In this document: positions 23,380 through 32,969 of the stretch, in pieces | Layout: every line of letters begins with the position of its first letter | How positions within the stretch are numbered: position 1 is the stretch's first letter | From: an uncultured Clostridium sp. | GTDB taxonomy: Bacteria > Bacillota > Clostridia > Lachnospirales > Lachnospiraceae | Length of the DNA: 42,431 nt | Assembly: GCA_900547035.1 (NCBI GenBank) | Contig: URFM01000030.1 | Location: 1-42,431 of the forward strand | Direction of reading: 5' to 3' | Position numbers and translations under genes: made by a program | Notes under the pieces: model-generated | The model's input: the letters and a program-made list of their open reading frames with translations, nothing else | What the model was told of the DNA's origin: nothing | Databases searched by the model: none

Positions 23380-24480
23380 ATGAAACGATACGACTATTTG
23401 CTGGTAGGCAGCGGACTGTATTCCGGCGTGTTTGCCTGGTATGCCAAACAGAAGGGCAAGATCTGTCTGGTGGTGGAAAAACGGGACCACATCGGGGGAA
23501 ATGTTTACTGCGAGGATGTGGAGGGAATTCATGTACACAAATACGGAGCCCATATTTTCCATACCAGCAACCGGAAAGTATGGGATTTTGTAAACAGTCT
23601 TGCGGAATTTAACCGCTATACCAACAGCCCGGTGGCCAATTTCAAGGGTGAGATGTACAACATGCCCTTCAATATGAACACCTTCAGCAAAATGTGGGGA
23701 ATCTCCACCCCGGCTCAGGCCAAGGCAAAGATTGAGGAGCAGAGAGCAGGAGTGACGGGAGAGCCGAAGAATCTGGAGGAGCAGGCTATCAGCCTGGTAG
23801 GACGGGATATTTACGAGAAGCTGGTAAAGGGTTATACGGAGAAGCAGTGGGGAAGAGACTGCAAGGATTTGCCGGCCTTTATCATCAAGCGTCTGCCGGT
23901 GCGATACACCTACGACAACAACTATTTTAATGACCTCTACCAGGGCATCCCCATCGGCGGCTACAATGTGATCATCGATAAGCTTTTTGAGGGCTGCGAC
24001 ATGGAGACGGGAGTGGATTACCTGGAGAACAAGGAGCACTACGACAGTCTGGCGGACCAGGTGGTGTACACCGGGACCATCGATGCCTACTTCGGCTATG
24101 TCTACGGAAAGCTGGAGTACCGGAGCCTGAAGTTTGAGACCGAGGTGCTGGACGAGGAGAACCACCAGGGCGTGGCGGTGGTGAACTACACTGACCGGGA
24201 GACGCCCTACACCAGGATGATCGAGCACAAGCATTTCGAGTTCGGAACCCAGCCGAAGACCGTGATCACCAGGGAGTATCCGGTGACCTGGCAGGAGGGC
24301 ATGGAGCCTTATTATCCGGTTAATGATGAGAAGAACCAGGCGCTGTATCAGAAGTATGCCCAGCTGGCGGTAGGTGAAGAGAAGGTAATCTTCGGCGGAC
24401 GCTTAGGCGAGTACAAGTACTATGATATGGACAAGGTCATCGAGTCTGCCATGAAGAAGGCGGAAGAAGTATTCGGATGA
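23380..24480 (+). CDS. glf: UDP-galactopyranose mutase
   Basis: This 366-residue flavoenzyme converts UDP-galactopyranose to UDP-galactofuranose. It has the FAD-binding N-terminus YLLVGSGLYSGVFA, KRDHIGGNVY, the conserved KYGAHIFHTSNRKVW, GYTEKQWG, PIGGYN and the C-terminal VIFGGRLGEYKYYDMD. Length and motifs are standard for bacterial Glf. The ATG follows AGGAGG. Its end overlaps the next glycosyltransferase gene by 4 bases, starting a four-gene operon. It implies galactofuranose in the surface polysaccharide. Confidence 0.95.
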   Translation: MKRYDYLLVGSGLYSGVFAWYAKQKGKICLVVEKRDHIGGNVYCEDVEGIHVHKYGAHIFHTSNRKVWDFVNSLAEFNRYTNSPVANFKGEMYNMPFNMNTFSKMWGISTPAQAKAKIEEQRAGVTGEPKNLEEQAISLVGRDIYEKLVKGYTEKQWGRDCKDLPAFIIKRLPVRYTYDNNYFNDLYQGIPIGGYNVIIDKLFEGCDMETGVDYLENKEHYDSLADQVVYTGTIDAYFGYVYGKLEYRSLKFETEVLDEENHQGVAVVNYTDRETPYTRMIEHKHFEFGTQPKTVITREYPVTWQEGMEPYYPVNDEKNQALYQKYAQLAVGEEKVIFGGRLGEYKYYDMDKVIESAMKKAEEVFG

Positions 24481-25454
24481 TGGAGAAAATAGATATGGAG
24501 TCCGGGGCCATCCTGGTGCTGGTAGCGGCTCGAAACGGGGAGCTCTACATCGGGGAGCAGCTGGACTCTATTTTAGCTCAGACGGTGCCGGGAATCCGGA
24601 TTCTGGTATCCGATGACTGCTCCGGCGATCACACGCCGGAGATTGCCAGGGAGTATGAGAGGCGTTTCCCACAGCAGGTTCAGGTATGGCAGAGGCAGAG
24701 CCCCTCCGGCGGAGCGGCCGCTCATTTCCTGGATTTGCTGGCCCGGGCGGCCCGGATGGAGGCGCCTTTGGAGTATGTACTTCTCAGCGACCAGGATGAT
24801 GTGTGGCTGCCCCATAAGGCGGAGCGGCTTCTGGAGCAGATGAGAAGGACGGAGGAGGCCGCGGGACGGGACCTGCCGGTGCTGATTCACTCCGACCTGA
24901 CGGTGACCGATGAAAAACTGAATGTCATAGCTCCCAGTTTTTTTGCCTATCAAAAGATTTCTCCCCAGCGCCGGGCTTTGCCCCAGCTGCTGGTACAGAA
25001 CAATGTAACCGGCGGCGCGGTGATGCTCAACCGTCCCCTTTTGGAGCTGCTGAAAAATCCCCCCCGGATTTGTCTTATGCACGACTCCTGGCTGGCTCTT
25101 GTAGCCAGCTGTTTTGGCGTCATTTCCTGGGTGGATGAACCTCTCTACTACTACCGCCAGCATGGCGCCAACGCCCTGGGAGCGGAGAAGGGGGACAGTC
25201 CGGAGGGGTTCATGCGCCGGATGGAGGACGGCAGCCAGGCCAGGGAGAATTACCGGAAAATGTTTGGCCAGGCCCGCTGCCTGCTGGAACTTTACGGGGA
25301 CCGGCTGGATGAGAAGCAGAAGGCGGTTTTAGAGGCATTTATCCGTCTGCCAGGACGGAGCCGTATTGGAAAGATAGCGGAGATTCTGCGGTGGGGATTT
25401 ACAAAAAATACCTGGATCAGGACCCTGGGCCAGATGATGATGATCGGAGATTAG
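24477..25454 (+). CDS. GT2 glycosyltransferase (rhamnosyltransferase-like)
   Basis: This 325-residue protein has the GT-A fold of family 2. It has an N-terminal VLVAARNGELYIGEQLDSIL, nucleotide-site VSDDCSGD near 41-48, the metal-binding LLSDQDDVWLPHK, and HDSWLALVA for the catalytic region. The SDQDDVW form is common in rhamnosyl- and galactofuranosyl-type transferases of cell-surface glycans; donor and acceptor cannot be told. It overlaps glf by 4 bases and is followed after 3 bp by another GT2, so they should act on the same repeat unit, possibly one adding galactofuranose. Confidence 0.85.
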   Translation: MMEKIDMESGAILVLVAARNGELYIGEQLDSILAQTVPGIRILVSDDCSGDHTPEIAREYERRFPQQVQVWQRQSPSGGAAAHFLDLLARAARMEAPLEYVLLSDQDDVWLPHKAERLLEQMRRTEEAAGRDLPVLIHSDLTVTDEKLNVIAPSFFAYQKISPQRRALPQLLVQNNVTGGAVMLNRPLLELLKNPPRICLMHDSWLALVASCFGVISWVDEPLYYYRQHGANALGAEKGDSPEGFMRRMEDGSQARENYRKMFGQARCLLELYGDRLDEKQKAVLEAFIRLPGRSRIGKIAEILRWGFTKNTWIRTLGQMMMIGD

Positions 25455-25457
25455 AGA

Positions 25458-26603
25458 ATGGATATGGAAGAGAGGAATGCGGCGTCGGCAGGCCAAAGCC
25501 GCGAATCAGCAGAGCAGAGCCCTGCGCCGGCAGGCCGGAGCCCTGCCGCAGCTGCCTGGCGCATGGCAGTGGAGGAGGCCAAAAAACAGGAGGATACATT
25601 TCGGGATCAGGAAAAAGCTGACGGGAAAGGGGCCGGGCCATTGGTCAGCATCTGCTGCATCACCTACAATCACGGACCCTATATCCGTCAGACCCTGGAG
25701 GGCTTTCTCATGCAGGAAACAAATTTTCCCTATGAGATTCTGATTCACGATGACGCCTCCGCGGATCATACTCCGGAGATCATCCGGGAATACGCCTCCC
25801 GCTTCCCGGACCGGATCCGGCCTATTTTAAGGGAGGAGAACCAGTATTCCAAGGGGATTTCCAATATCAGTATCTTTAATTTTCCCAGAGCCCGGGGAAA
25901 ATATATCGCTATGTGCGAGGGGGATGACTGCTGGACGGACCCGAAAAAGCTTCAGCTTCAGGTGGATTACCTGGAAAACCATCCCGACTGCGCTCTGTGC
26001 TTTCACAGCGCGCGGATCGTGACGGTGGACGGCTCTGTGACAGCCGGGCGGATGCGGCCCTACCGGGGAGACCGGAGGGTGGAACCGGAGGAGATTGTGG
26101 ACAAGACTTCCGGGTACCCAACTGCCTCCCTGGTATTTCCGGCGAAGATTATGAAGGAGCTGCCGGACTATTATCTGGACTGTCCCGTAGGGGATATCCC
26201 CATGCAGCTGATGATGGCCCTGGAGGGCTACGGCTGGTATATGGACCGGGATATGTCCGTTTACCGGGTAGGCGCTTCCAGCTCCTGGACAACACTTATG
26301 AAGCAGGGGGATTATGAGAAGAAACAGAGGCGTTACTGCGAAGAGATGAAACGGATGTACCAGGCCTTTGACCGGGAAAGCGGCGGGCGGTTTCATAAGC
26401 AGGCGGTCAGGGCGGCCAGGCGCATCTATTTCCTCACTCAGGTCAATACCAAACACTACGACCAGGTGATGGACCCAAAGTACCGGGAGTTTTACCGGGA
26501 GCTGGATTTCAGAACCCGCTTTTTTATCCGGTTTGAGATTCTGGCGCCGGGCCTGTACCGGTGGCTGCAGAAAAAAGTCCGGAGCCGCAGAAAGGAAGCA
26601 TAA
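25458..26603 (+). CDS. GT2 glycosyltransferase with Ala/Gln-rich N-terminal extension
   Basis: This 381-residue protein has its GT2 core starting near residue 60: VSICCITYNHGPYIRQTLEG, then ILIHDDASADHT, and the metal-site motif MCEGDDCWTDPKKLQLQV. The first ~55 residues are low-complexity, rich in Ala, Glu, Gln and Arg, and not part of the catalytic fold. The true start could be later, but no better ribosome-binding site is evident. The C-terminal helices are basic and may contact the membrane. It is the third gene of the glf operon and is immediately followed by the flippase gene. Confidence 0.85.
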   Translation: MDMEERNAASAGQSRESAEQSPAPAGRSPAAAAWRMAVEEAKKQEDTFRDQEKADGKGAGPLVSICCITYNHGPYIRQTLEGFLMQETNFPYEILIHDDASADHTPEIIREYASRFPDRIRPILREENQYSKGISNISIFNFPRARGKYIAMCEGDDCWTDPKKLQLQVDYLENHPDCALCFHSARIVTVDGSVTAGRMRPYRGDRRVEPEEIVDKTSGYPTASLVFPAKIMKELPDYYLDCPVGDIPMQLMMALEGYGWYMDRDMSVYRVGASSSWTTLMKQGDYEKKQRRYCEEMKRMYQAFDRESGGRFHKQAVRAARRIYFLTQVNTKHYDQVMDPKYREFYRELDFRTRFFIRFEILAPGLYRWLQKKVRSRRKEA

Positions 26604-26605
26604 CA

Positions 26606-28057
26606 TTGGCAGAAACCCAGATGAAGGAAAAGGTCTTAAAAGGCCTGTTTTGGAAGATACTAGAGAACGGCGGAGCCCAGGGAATCCAGTTTGTGATTGC
26701 GATTCTTCTGGCCCGCCTTTTGACCCCTGCGGAGTACGGGCTGGTGGGAATCATCATGATTTTCATTACCATCTCCAACGTGGTGGTGCAGTACGGCTTT
26801 TCCACCGCCCTGGTCCAGAAGCCACGCTGCGACGAGACGGACTTTTCCTCCGTCTGCTATTTCAGCCTGGGAATCGCTCTGGTGATGTACGGCCTTCTCT
26901 ACCTGGCGGCTCCGGCTATCGGAGATTTCTATGACAATGAGCTTTTGATTCCCATTGTCCGGGTGCTGGCGGTAGTGCTTTTCCCTGGGGCGGTGATTTC
27001 CGTTCAGACCGCCTACGTTTCCAGGAAAATGGAATTTCAGGGGTTGTTTAAGGCCACGATGGGGGCTGTGGTGGTATCCGGCGCCGCCAGCTTGTGGATG
27101 GCTTACGCGGGGATGGGCGTCTGGGCCATGGTAGGGCAGCAGATTGCCTACTATCTGGCATTGATGGCGGGATTATTTTTTACCGTAACCTGGCGGCCCA
27201 GGCTGGTATTTGCCATGAGCAGGGTCCGCTCCATGCTGGCCTTCGGGTGGAAGCTTCTGCTGGCGGCCCTGCTGGATACGCTTTTCAGTAATCTCTACGG
27301 ACTGATTATGGGAAAGATTTACAATGAAGAGCTTCTGGGGGCCTACAACCGGGGGGATCAGTTTCCGAAATTGATTGTAAACAACCTGGGGACAGCTATT
27401 CAGTCGGTTCTCCTTCCGGCTTTCGCTGCCCGGCAGGATGATTTGAATCAGGTGCGGTCCATGGTACGCCGGGCCATTCGGACCAGCTCCTTTCTGGTGC
27501 TTCCTATGCTCTTCGGCCTTTTCGCTGTGGCGGATACCATGGTGCTGGCCCTGCTGGGAGAGAAATGGATGATCTGCGTTCCCTATCTGCGGATTATGTG
27601 CGTGGCCTATTCCTTCTGGCCGATTCATATTACGAACCTCCAGGCCATCAACGCGGTGGGGCGCAGCGATGTGTTCCTGAAGCTGGAGGTGATCAAAAAG
27701 ACCGTAGGCATCCTGGGACTAATCATCGGAATCCGCTACAGTCCCATTGTTCTGGTATCTATTAAGGCGGGAATCGATTTCCTGTGCACCTTCATCAACG
27801 CCTGGCCCAACAAGAAGCTTTTAGGCTACAGCATCGGAAGCCAGTGGATGGACATTATGCCCTCTATGGCGCTGTCCCTGGTGATGTGTGCCGCAGTTTA
27901 CTTCCTGCAGTTTGTGCTGCCGGGAGGTCCCTGGGTGAAGCTGGTTTTGCAGATTCTGGCGGGGGCTGCGATTTACGCTGGCCTGGCCTGGATTCTGAAG
28001 ATGGAAAGCTTTCAGTATCTGCTGGGAATTGTGAAAAAGAGAAGAAGAGCTGAATAG
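26606..28057 (+). CDS. Polysaccharide flippase (WzxC-type, MOP superfamily)
   Basis: This is an integral membrane protein of about 483 residues with roughly 12-14 helices. Family features are LFWKILENGGAQGIQFVIAI at the N-terminus, RLLTPAEYGLVGIIMIFI, AYVSRKMEFQGL and NRGDQFPKLIVNNLGTAIQS. This layout is that of WzxC/TuaB-type exporters that flip undecaprenyl-linked oligosaccharides outward. I chose TTG 26606 (AAAGGA about 10 bases upstream, directly after the previous stop); ATG 26621 is an alternative. It closes the glf operon, and the terminator at 28079-28106 follows. Confidence 0.88.
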   Translation: MAETQMKEKVLKGLFWKILENGGAQGIQFVIAILLARLLTPAEYGLVGIIMIFITISNVVVQYGFSTALVQKPRCDETDFSSVCYFSLGIALVMYGLLYLAAPAIGDFYDNELLIPIVRVLAVVLFPGAVISVQTAYVSRKMEFQGLFKATMGAVVVSGAASLWMAYAGMGVWAMVGQQIAYYLALMAGLFFTVTWRPRLVFAMSRVRSMLAFGWKLLLAALLDTLFSNLYGLIMGKIYNEELLGAYNRGDQFPKLIVNNLGTAIQSVLLPAFAARQDDLNQVRSMVRRAIRTSSFLVLPMLFGLFAVADTMVLALLGEKWMICVPYLRIMCVAYSFWPIHITNLQAINAVGRSDVFLKLEVIKKTVGILGLIIGIRYSPIVLVSIKAGIDFLCTFINAWPNKKLLGYSIGSQWMDIMPSMALSLVMCAAVYFLQFVLPGGPWVKLVLQILAGAAIYAGLAWILKMESFQYLLGIVKKRRRAE

Positions 28058-28078
28058 TTGCTCTTAACAATAAAAAGA

Positions 28079-28110
28079 CCCCATGATTATTCAAAAAATC
28101 ATGGGGCCTT
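28079..28110. terminator. Bidirectional terminator between flippase and L,D-transpeptidase genes
   Basis: CCCCATGATT (28079-28088) pairs with AATCATGGGG (28097-28106) in a perfect 10-bp stem with an 8-base loop, with A-rich sequence on the left and CCTTTAATTT on the right. It serves the convergent genes ending at 28057 and 28145. Confidence 0.85.
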
Positions 28111-28144
28111 TAATTTCAGAGGCTGAGCCCTGAACGCTTACAGC

Positions 28145-29719
28145 TTACTGCTGATGCTGGGCCGCGGCAACGAGATCGGAAGGATCCCAGTGCTGGTCAG
28201 CAGGAATAATCTGCTCGATGGCAGGCCGCTCATAGGGGCCGGGGATCGAGGAATTGTAAACCTCGATTGTGGTGCCGATGGGGCAGTGGTCGTATATCCA
28301 CTTCGCGTCGGAGGAAAGGAAACGGATACATCCTGCGGAACGAACTACGCCCAGGAAGTTGTAAGTTTCCGGCTGCAGGGTATTCACATCCGGTTTCTCA
28401 TAAATAATGGAGTGGAGCAGGAAGCTCAAGCCGGAACCCAGTCTGGTAGCGTACTGGCAGTAAACGCCGCTGTTCATCAGACGCCACCGGTACTTTTCAG
28501 GGGTCTTGAAGGTTCCGAGAGGAGTATCATCACCGGTAGAGCAGAGGAAGCTCTTTAACGGAATAATAAATCCGTTGGCTCCGTCCTGAACGTAGACGGT
28601 GGTGGTGTTCATCTCTTTGTTGATACGGATCAGGAAGGGACCATTGGCTCCGATAATGGGTTCCAGGTCGGAAACTAATTTTCCTGCTTCATCGAAATAG
28701 TATTTGTAGCCGTCTATGTACTGCCAGCCGGTTACAGGGATATTGTCCACTACATAATAGCGGTCCCGGTCGTTCCAGGCCCAGCCGGTGTAGGGAGCTC
28801 CGGTTCCGCTGCTGAAGTAGGCCGCTCCATTCTCGTCAAAGAAGATACCGTCTGCTGTGGCAGAATCCAGGGGACGCTCGGTAGCATAAGGCCATGCCCC
28901 GGAAGACACGCCCCACAGGGAAACGCGGAAGCTGGAAATATACTTGCCTACGGCCATAGCGCCGGAGGCCCTGCCGTTGCCGCTCCAGTCCAGGGTAGTG
29001 CCGTCAGAAAGATTGCTGGTGTAATAGACATCAAACATATTGTCCACAAAGCCGGTAAAGCGGATCTGGAAGGCCTCGACCTTGGAACCGTCGGCCCATA
29101 GCGTGGTATGACCGCCGTTCATAGTCCACTGGGTCCAGCCATTGGGAGCGGAATAAGTGCGGTAGAGCACATTTCCCACGATATTGTTTAAGTAAATGCA
29201 CATGGATAAGAAGCCCTGATTGTTGGTTTCCACATAGCTGTCACCGATCACCGGGTTGGTCCACTGCATGTCAGGAGTCAGAACCTGAATCTGCAGGTAG
29301 GGGGTGTTGGCGATGATGGCCGCCTGACGGGCTGCCTCTTCAGCTGCTGCGGCTTCCTCAGCTGCCGCCTGTGCCGCATCGGTTTCTGCAACGGAAACCT
29401 CCTGTCCGTCAATAATCTGAGTGCTGTCTCCGCTGCCATCCTGCCCGGAACCGGTCTGGGCGCCATCCTGTCCCCCGGCGCTATCCTGTCCTGAGCTGGT
29501 TTGGCTGCCGTCCGGAGCAACTCCTGCCTGGGCCTGTCCGCTGTCAGAAGAACTGGTATCAGCGGTGGGAACCTCTTCTCCAACCCGGGCCAGCAGGTCC
29601 GCGTCAAAGGCCGGCCCCGTAGTGGCATCGTTTTCAGCAGCAAAAGAAGCCAAAGGAGATGCCGCTATCATTGCAACGGCCAAGGCGACCGCAGCGAAAC
29701 GTCGGATACCTTTATACAT
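28145..29719 (-). CDS. Secreted L,D-transpeptidase (YkuD) with wall-binding and ChW-like repeats
   Basis: This protein of about 524 residues begins with a signal peptide ending ASFAAEN. A Ser/Gly/Gln/Asp-rich linker and an Ala/Glu helix lead to hydrophobic-W-like repeats (VEAFQIRFTG, SSFRVSLWGVSSG). A short choline-binding-like repeat follows (GWQYIDGYKYYFDEAG). The C-terminal YkuD domain has HSIIYE and the catalytic SAGCIRF (Cys near 464). YkuD enzymes make 3-3 peptidoglycan cross-links or attach proteins. I chose ATG 29719, 9 bases after AGGAGG. It is transcribed alone between two glycosyltransferase operons. Confidence 0.9.
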   Translation of the reverse strand: MYKGIRRFAAVALAVAMIAASPLASFAAENDATTGPAFDADLLARVGEEVPTADTSSSDSGQAQAGVAPDGSQTSSGQDSAGGQDGAQTGSGQDGSGDSTQIIDGQEVSVAETDAAQAAAEEAAAAEEAARQAAIIANTPYLQIQVLTPDMQWTNPVIGDSYVETNNQGFLSMCIYLNNIVGNVLYRTYSAPNGWTQWTMNGGHTTLWADGSKVEAFQIRFTGFVDNMFDVYYTSNLSDGTTLDWSGNGRASGAMAVGKYISSFRVSLWGVSSGAWPYATERPLDSATADGIFFDENGAAYFSSGTGAPYTGWAWNDRDRYYVVDNIPVTGWQYIDGYKYYFDEAGKLVSDLEPIIGANGPFLIRINKEMNTTTVYVQDGANGFIIPLKSFLCSTGDDTPLGTFKTPEKYRWRLMNSGVYCQYATRLGSGLSFLLHSIIYEKPDVNTLQPETYNFLGVVRSAGCIRFLSSDAKWIYDHCPIGTTIEVYNSSIPGPYERPAIEQIIPADQHWDPSDLVAAAQHQQ

Positions 29720-29804
29720 GACTAAAAACCTCCTAAAACTTTTGTAATACAACTTCTCACACTTTCTTAATCTACCATATTCGTGGGAAAAATTCCATAT
29801 GTGA

Positions 29805-29833
29805 TTTACTTTTTATTGGTATTATTGTAAAAT
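29805..29833 (+). promoter_or_regulatory. Sigma-A promoter of the second glycosyltransferase operon
   Basis: TTTACT (29805-29810), a 17-base spacer and TAAAAT (29828-29833) lie 43 bases before the GT8 gene, in the divergent interval shared with the L,D-transpeptidase gene. Confidence 0.6.
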
Positions 29834-29875
29834 TGTAAATAAAATGACCAAAGAATGTAAGAAATAGGTGCCATA

Positions 29876-30883
29876 ATGAATTGGAATAAGGAAAGGGTCA
29901 ATATTATATATGCCTCCAACGACGGCTATGCCTGCCATCTGGCGGCTTCCCTTGTTTCCCTTATGGAAAATAACCGGCAGATCCCTCATCTGGATGTCTA
30001 TGTGCTGTCCGTAGGGATGTGCGGTGAATATCAGGAGCGTTTAAAGGCTATTGCCGCCGGATATGGCCGGCAGCTTTGGACGATCGAGCTGGGAAATTTA
30101 AGAGAGCGGTTTGACTACGACATTGATACCAGGGGATTTGACATCAGCGCCATGGCCCGGCTGTTTGCTCCCCAGGTCTTGCCGGATGCAGTGGAAAAGG
30201 CGTTGTATCTGGACTGCGATACCATAGTCTGCGGCAGCGTTGCCTCCCTTTATGAAACGGAGCTGGGAGAGAATCTGGTGGGGATGGTGATGGAGCCTAC
30301 GGCCTACGGCCCCATGCGGCGGGCGATTGGCTTGACCAAAGACGATCCATATTATAACTCCGGAGTGCTTTTGATGGCCCTTGGGCAATGGCGCGTTCAG
30401 AATGTGCTGAAACAGCTGCTGGAGTTCTATGCCGCCAGCGAGGGGAATTTATTCGCGTGTGATCAGGATACCTTAAACGGAGCGCTCAGAGGCAGAATTT
30501 TAAGTCTTCCTCCCAAGTATAATTTTTTTACCAATTATCGATATTTTCGATACTCCACCCTGACCTCCGTATGCTCGGCGTATGAAAGGGTGGGAAAGAA
30601 AAATTTTGACGAGGCGAAACGTTTTCCGGTGATTCTTCATTATTTGGGAGATGAGCGCCCCTGGATTCAGGGAAATCATAATCACTACCGGAAACTATAT
30701 GAGATGTACCTGGCCATGACTCCGTGGAGAGGGATGGAAAAGGTAAAAGGGCAATTTTTATATATGCAGGTCTGGTGGATCCTCAATCATCTGACCTGGC
30801 TTTGCCCTCAGGCCAGATTGTGGATCAGCCGTCAGTTTGGCATGAAGATCATTGACCGGAGGAAAAAGAATAAGGATCGATAG
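29876..30883 (+). CDS. GT8 family glycosyltransferase
   Basis: This 335-residue protein has the GT8 layout: NIIYASNDGYACHLAASLVS at the N-terminus, the metal-binding DxD in ALYLDCDTIV near 110-119, YYNSGVLLMAL, DQDTLNGAL, and HYLGDERPW near the C-terminus. GT8 enzymes are retaining transferases that use UDP-glucose or UDP-galactose, here likely building a surface glycan. Basic, aromatic-rich C-terminal residues may bind the membrane. It starts a polysaccharide operon; the next gene begins 6 bp later. Confidence 0.9.
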   Translation: MNWNKERVNIIYASNDGYACHLAASLVSLMENNRQIPHLDVYVLSVGMCGEYQERLKAIAAGYGRQLWTIELGNLRERFDYDIDTRGFDISAMARLFAPQVLPDAVEKALYLDCDTIVCGSVASLYETELGENLVGMVMEPTAYGPMRRAIGLTKDDPYYNSGVLLMALGQWRVQNVLKQLLEFYAASEGNLFACDQDTLNGALRGRILSLPPKYNFFTNYRYFRYSTLTSVCSAYERVGKKNFDEAKRFPVILHYLGDERPWIQGNHNHYRKLYEMYLAMTPWRGMEKVKGQFLYMQVWWILNHLTWLCPQARLWISRQFGMKIIDRRKKNKDR

Positions 30884-30889
30884 GTATTT

Positions 30890-31792
30890 ATGGACAATAT
30901 CAGCTGTATCGTACTGAATTATAACGATGCCCCCACAACGATGAATCTGGTCAGGGAACTGGAGGAGCTGGAGATATTAAGCTCTATTGTGGTGGTGGAT
31001 AATCACTCCACCGATGACTCCTGGCAGCAGCTTAAAGTATTGGAACAGGGGGAAAAAACAAGGGTTTATCTCCTTCAGACCGGGAACAACGGAGGATATG
31101 GTTCCGGAAACCAGGCAGGCATCGACTTTGCGGCGGACCGGCTGAAGGCCGATTATTTGATTGTGGCAAATCCGGACATTCATGTAACCAGGAAGTGCGT
31201 TCTGAGGGTGAAGGAAGCGCTGGACCATACAGAAGGGAGTGCTCTGGCCTCGGCCATTGTCACAGATCCCAAGGGTAATTCCCTGTTCAGCTACTGGAAG
31301 CTCCTCCCCTTTTGGATGGATCTTCTGGATACGGGACTGATAACCCGGCGACTGTTTGGACCGCTTCTGAATGATCCGCCGGGAAAGCTTCCTGTGGGAG
31401 GGGATTCAGGCTGCCGGCTGGTGGACGCGCTGCCCGGTTCTTTTTTTATGCTGCGCCGGGACCGGCTGCCGGAAGGAACCGTTCATTCTTTATTTGACAA
31501 AAATATCTTTTTGTATTATGAAGAAAAGGTGCTGGGCAGAAATCTAAAGGGCCTGGGGCTGAAAACCGTCCTGGTTACGGACGCCTCCTATGTTCACGCC
31601 CACTCAGTATCCATTGATAAAAGCGTGGGAAAAATTGTGGGCAAGCAGAAGCTGCTCCACAAAAGCAAGCTGTATTACTATAAGAAGTATCTTCACGCGG
31701 GCCCGGTGAGAATGGCTTTCGCCAGAGCTTTTCTGGGTGTTGTCCTGGCTGAGGTCTGGGTGCTGACGGAAATACTGGGGCTTCGCTGGTAG
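30890..31792 (+). CDS. GT2 glycosyltransferase (rhamnosyltransferase-like)
   Basis: This 300-residue protein has a GT2 core: CIVLNYNDAPTTMNLVREL, VVVDNHSTDDSW, GNNGGYGSGNQAGIDFA and the metal site ANPDIHV. The GNNxGYGxGNN-type stretch is typical of the WbbL/rhamnosyltransferase branch. The aspartate-containing PGSFFMLRRD and YYEEKVLG are also usual there. It is the second gene of the operon, with no extra domains. Donor sugar unknown. Confidence 0.87.
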   Translation: MDNISCIVLNYNDAPTTMNLVRELEELEILSSIVVVDNHSTDDSWQQLKVLEQGEKTRVYLLQTGNNGGYGSGNQAGIDFAADRLKADYLIVANPDIHVTRKCVLRVKEALDHTEGSALASAIVTDPKGNSLFSYWKLLPFWMDLLDTGLITRRLFGPLLNDPPGKLPVGGDSGCRLVDALPGSFFMLRRDRLPEGTVHSLFDKNIFLYYEEKVLGRNLKGLGLKTVLVTDASYVHAHSVSIDKSVGKIVGKQKLLHKSKLYYYKKYLHAGPVRMAFARAFLGVVLAEVWVLTEILGLRW

Positions 31793-31828
31793 CGCCTAAA
31801 GCTGCTGCCCCGGAAAGGAATCAAACAA

Positions 31829-32947
31829 ATGAATCAAGAAGAGAAAACGATCCTGGTTACCCGTTCCTCCATGCCCTCGTTTGAGGAATTTACGGAAATG
31901 ATCCGCCCCATCTGGGATTCTGCCTGGATGACAAATATGGGGGATTATCATAAGGAACTGGAGCGCAGGCTGAAGGAATATATGGGGACGGACCACCTGG
32001 TCCTGTTTGTCAACGGTCATATGGCGCTGGAAATGGCCATTCAGGCTTTAGAGCTTACGGGAGAGGTGATTACCACCCCATTTACCTTTGCCTCCACCAC
32101 CCATGCCATTGTCCGCAATGGGCTGACGCCCGTGTTCTGCGATATTAATCCGGAGGATTACACCATGAATCCGGACCGGATTGAGGAGCTGATTACGGAG
32201 AAAACCAGCGCCATTATTCCGGTGCATGTTTATGGAAATGTCTGCGATGTGGACCGGATTGAGGCCATTGCCAAAAAGCATAATTTGAAAGTAATATACG
32301 ATGCGGCTCATACATTTGGAGAGTCTTATCGGGGGGAAAGCGTGGCAAATTTCGGAGATGCCAGTATCTTCAGCTTCCACGCCACGAAAGTGTACAACAC
32401 CATTGAGGGAGGGGCGGTGTCCTTTAGGGAAGAATGGATGGAACACCGTTTAAACTGCCTGAAGAATTTTGGAATCGTGGATCAGGACCATGTGGTTTGG
32501 GTCGGAGGAAATGCCAAGATGAATGAGTTTCAGGCGGCCATGGGCCTATGCAACCTGCGCCATGTAGACCGGGAGATTGAAAAGCGCCGCCTGGTAACGG
32601 AGCGGTATCTGGAGAATCTGGAGGGATTAAAAGGCCTGAAGCTGCCCAGGTACAAGGAAGGACTGAAGCCGAACTACGCCTATTTCCCGGTGATTTTTGA
32701 TGGCTTTGGAGCAGACCGCGATCAGGTATATGAAGGGCTTGCGGCTCATCATATTTATCCCAGAAAGTATTTTTATCCTCTGACCAATGAGTTTCAGTGT
32801 TATCAGGGGCATTTCTCCTCCAAGGATACGCCGGTGGCCCGTTTTATGGCGGACCGGGTACTGACTCTGCCCCTTTATGCGGATCTGGCAGCGGAGGATG
32901 TGGACCGGATCTGCGCCCTGCTTAGGGAGATGGCCTGTAACAGATGA
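31829..32947 (+). CDS. DegT/DnrJ/EryC1/StrS sugar aminotransferase
   Basis: This 372-residue PLP enzyme makes amino sugars from nucleotide-linked keto sugars. Conserved parts are NGHMALEMAI, TPFTFASTTHAI, the PLP-binding VIYDAAH (D158) and the Schiff-base lysine K187 in FSFHATKVYNTIEGGA, plus NAKMNEFQAA. The FHATK form is seen in enzymes making dTDP-4-amino-4,6-dideoxyglucose or -galactose (VioA/FdtB type), so a 4-amino-4,6-dideoxy sugar is a reasonable guess. The next gene is an ATP-grasp ligase that could acylate the new amino group. dTDP-sugar synthesis genes are not in the window. Confidence 0.9.
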   Translation: MNQEEKTILVTRSSMPSFEEFTEMIRPIWDSAWMTNMGDYHKELERRLKEYMGTDHLVLFVNGHMALEMAIQALELTGEVITTPFTFASTTHAIVRNGLTPVFCDINPEDYTMNPDRIEELITEKTSAIIPVHVYGNVCDVDRIEAIAKKHNLKVIYDAAHTFGESYRGESVANFGDASIFSFHATKVYNTIEGGAVSFREEWMEHRLNCLKNFGIVDQDHVVWVGGNAKMNEFQAAMGLCNLRHVDREIEKRRLVTERYLENLEGLKGLKLPRYKEGLKPNYAYFPVIFDGFGADRDQVYEGLAAHHIYPRKYFYPLTNEFQCYQGHFSSKDTPVARFMADRVLTLPLYADLAAEDVDRICALLREMACNR

Positions 32948-32969
32948 AAAGGAAAGGACAAAAACAGAT

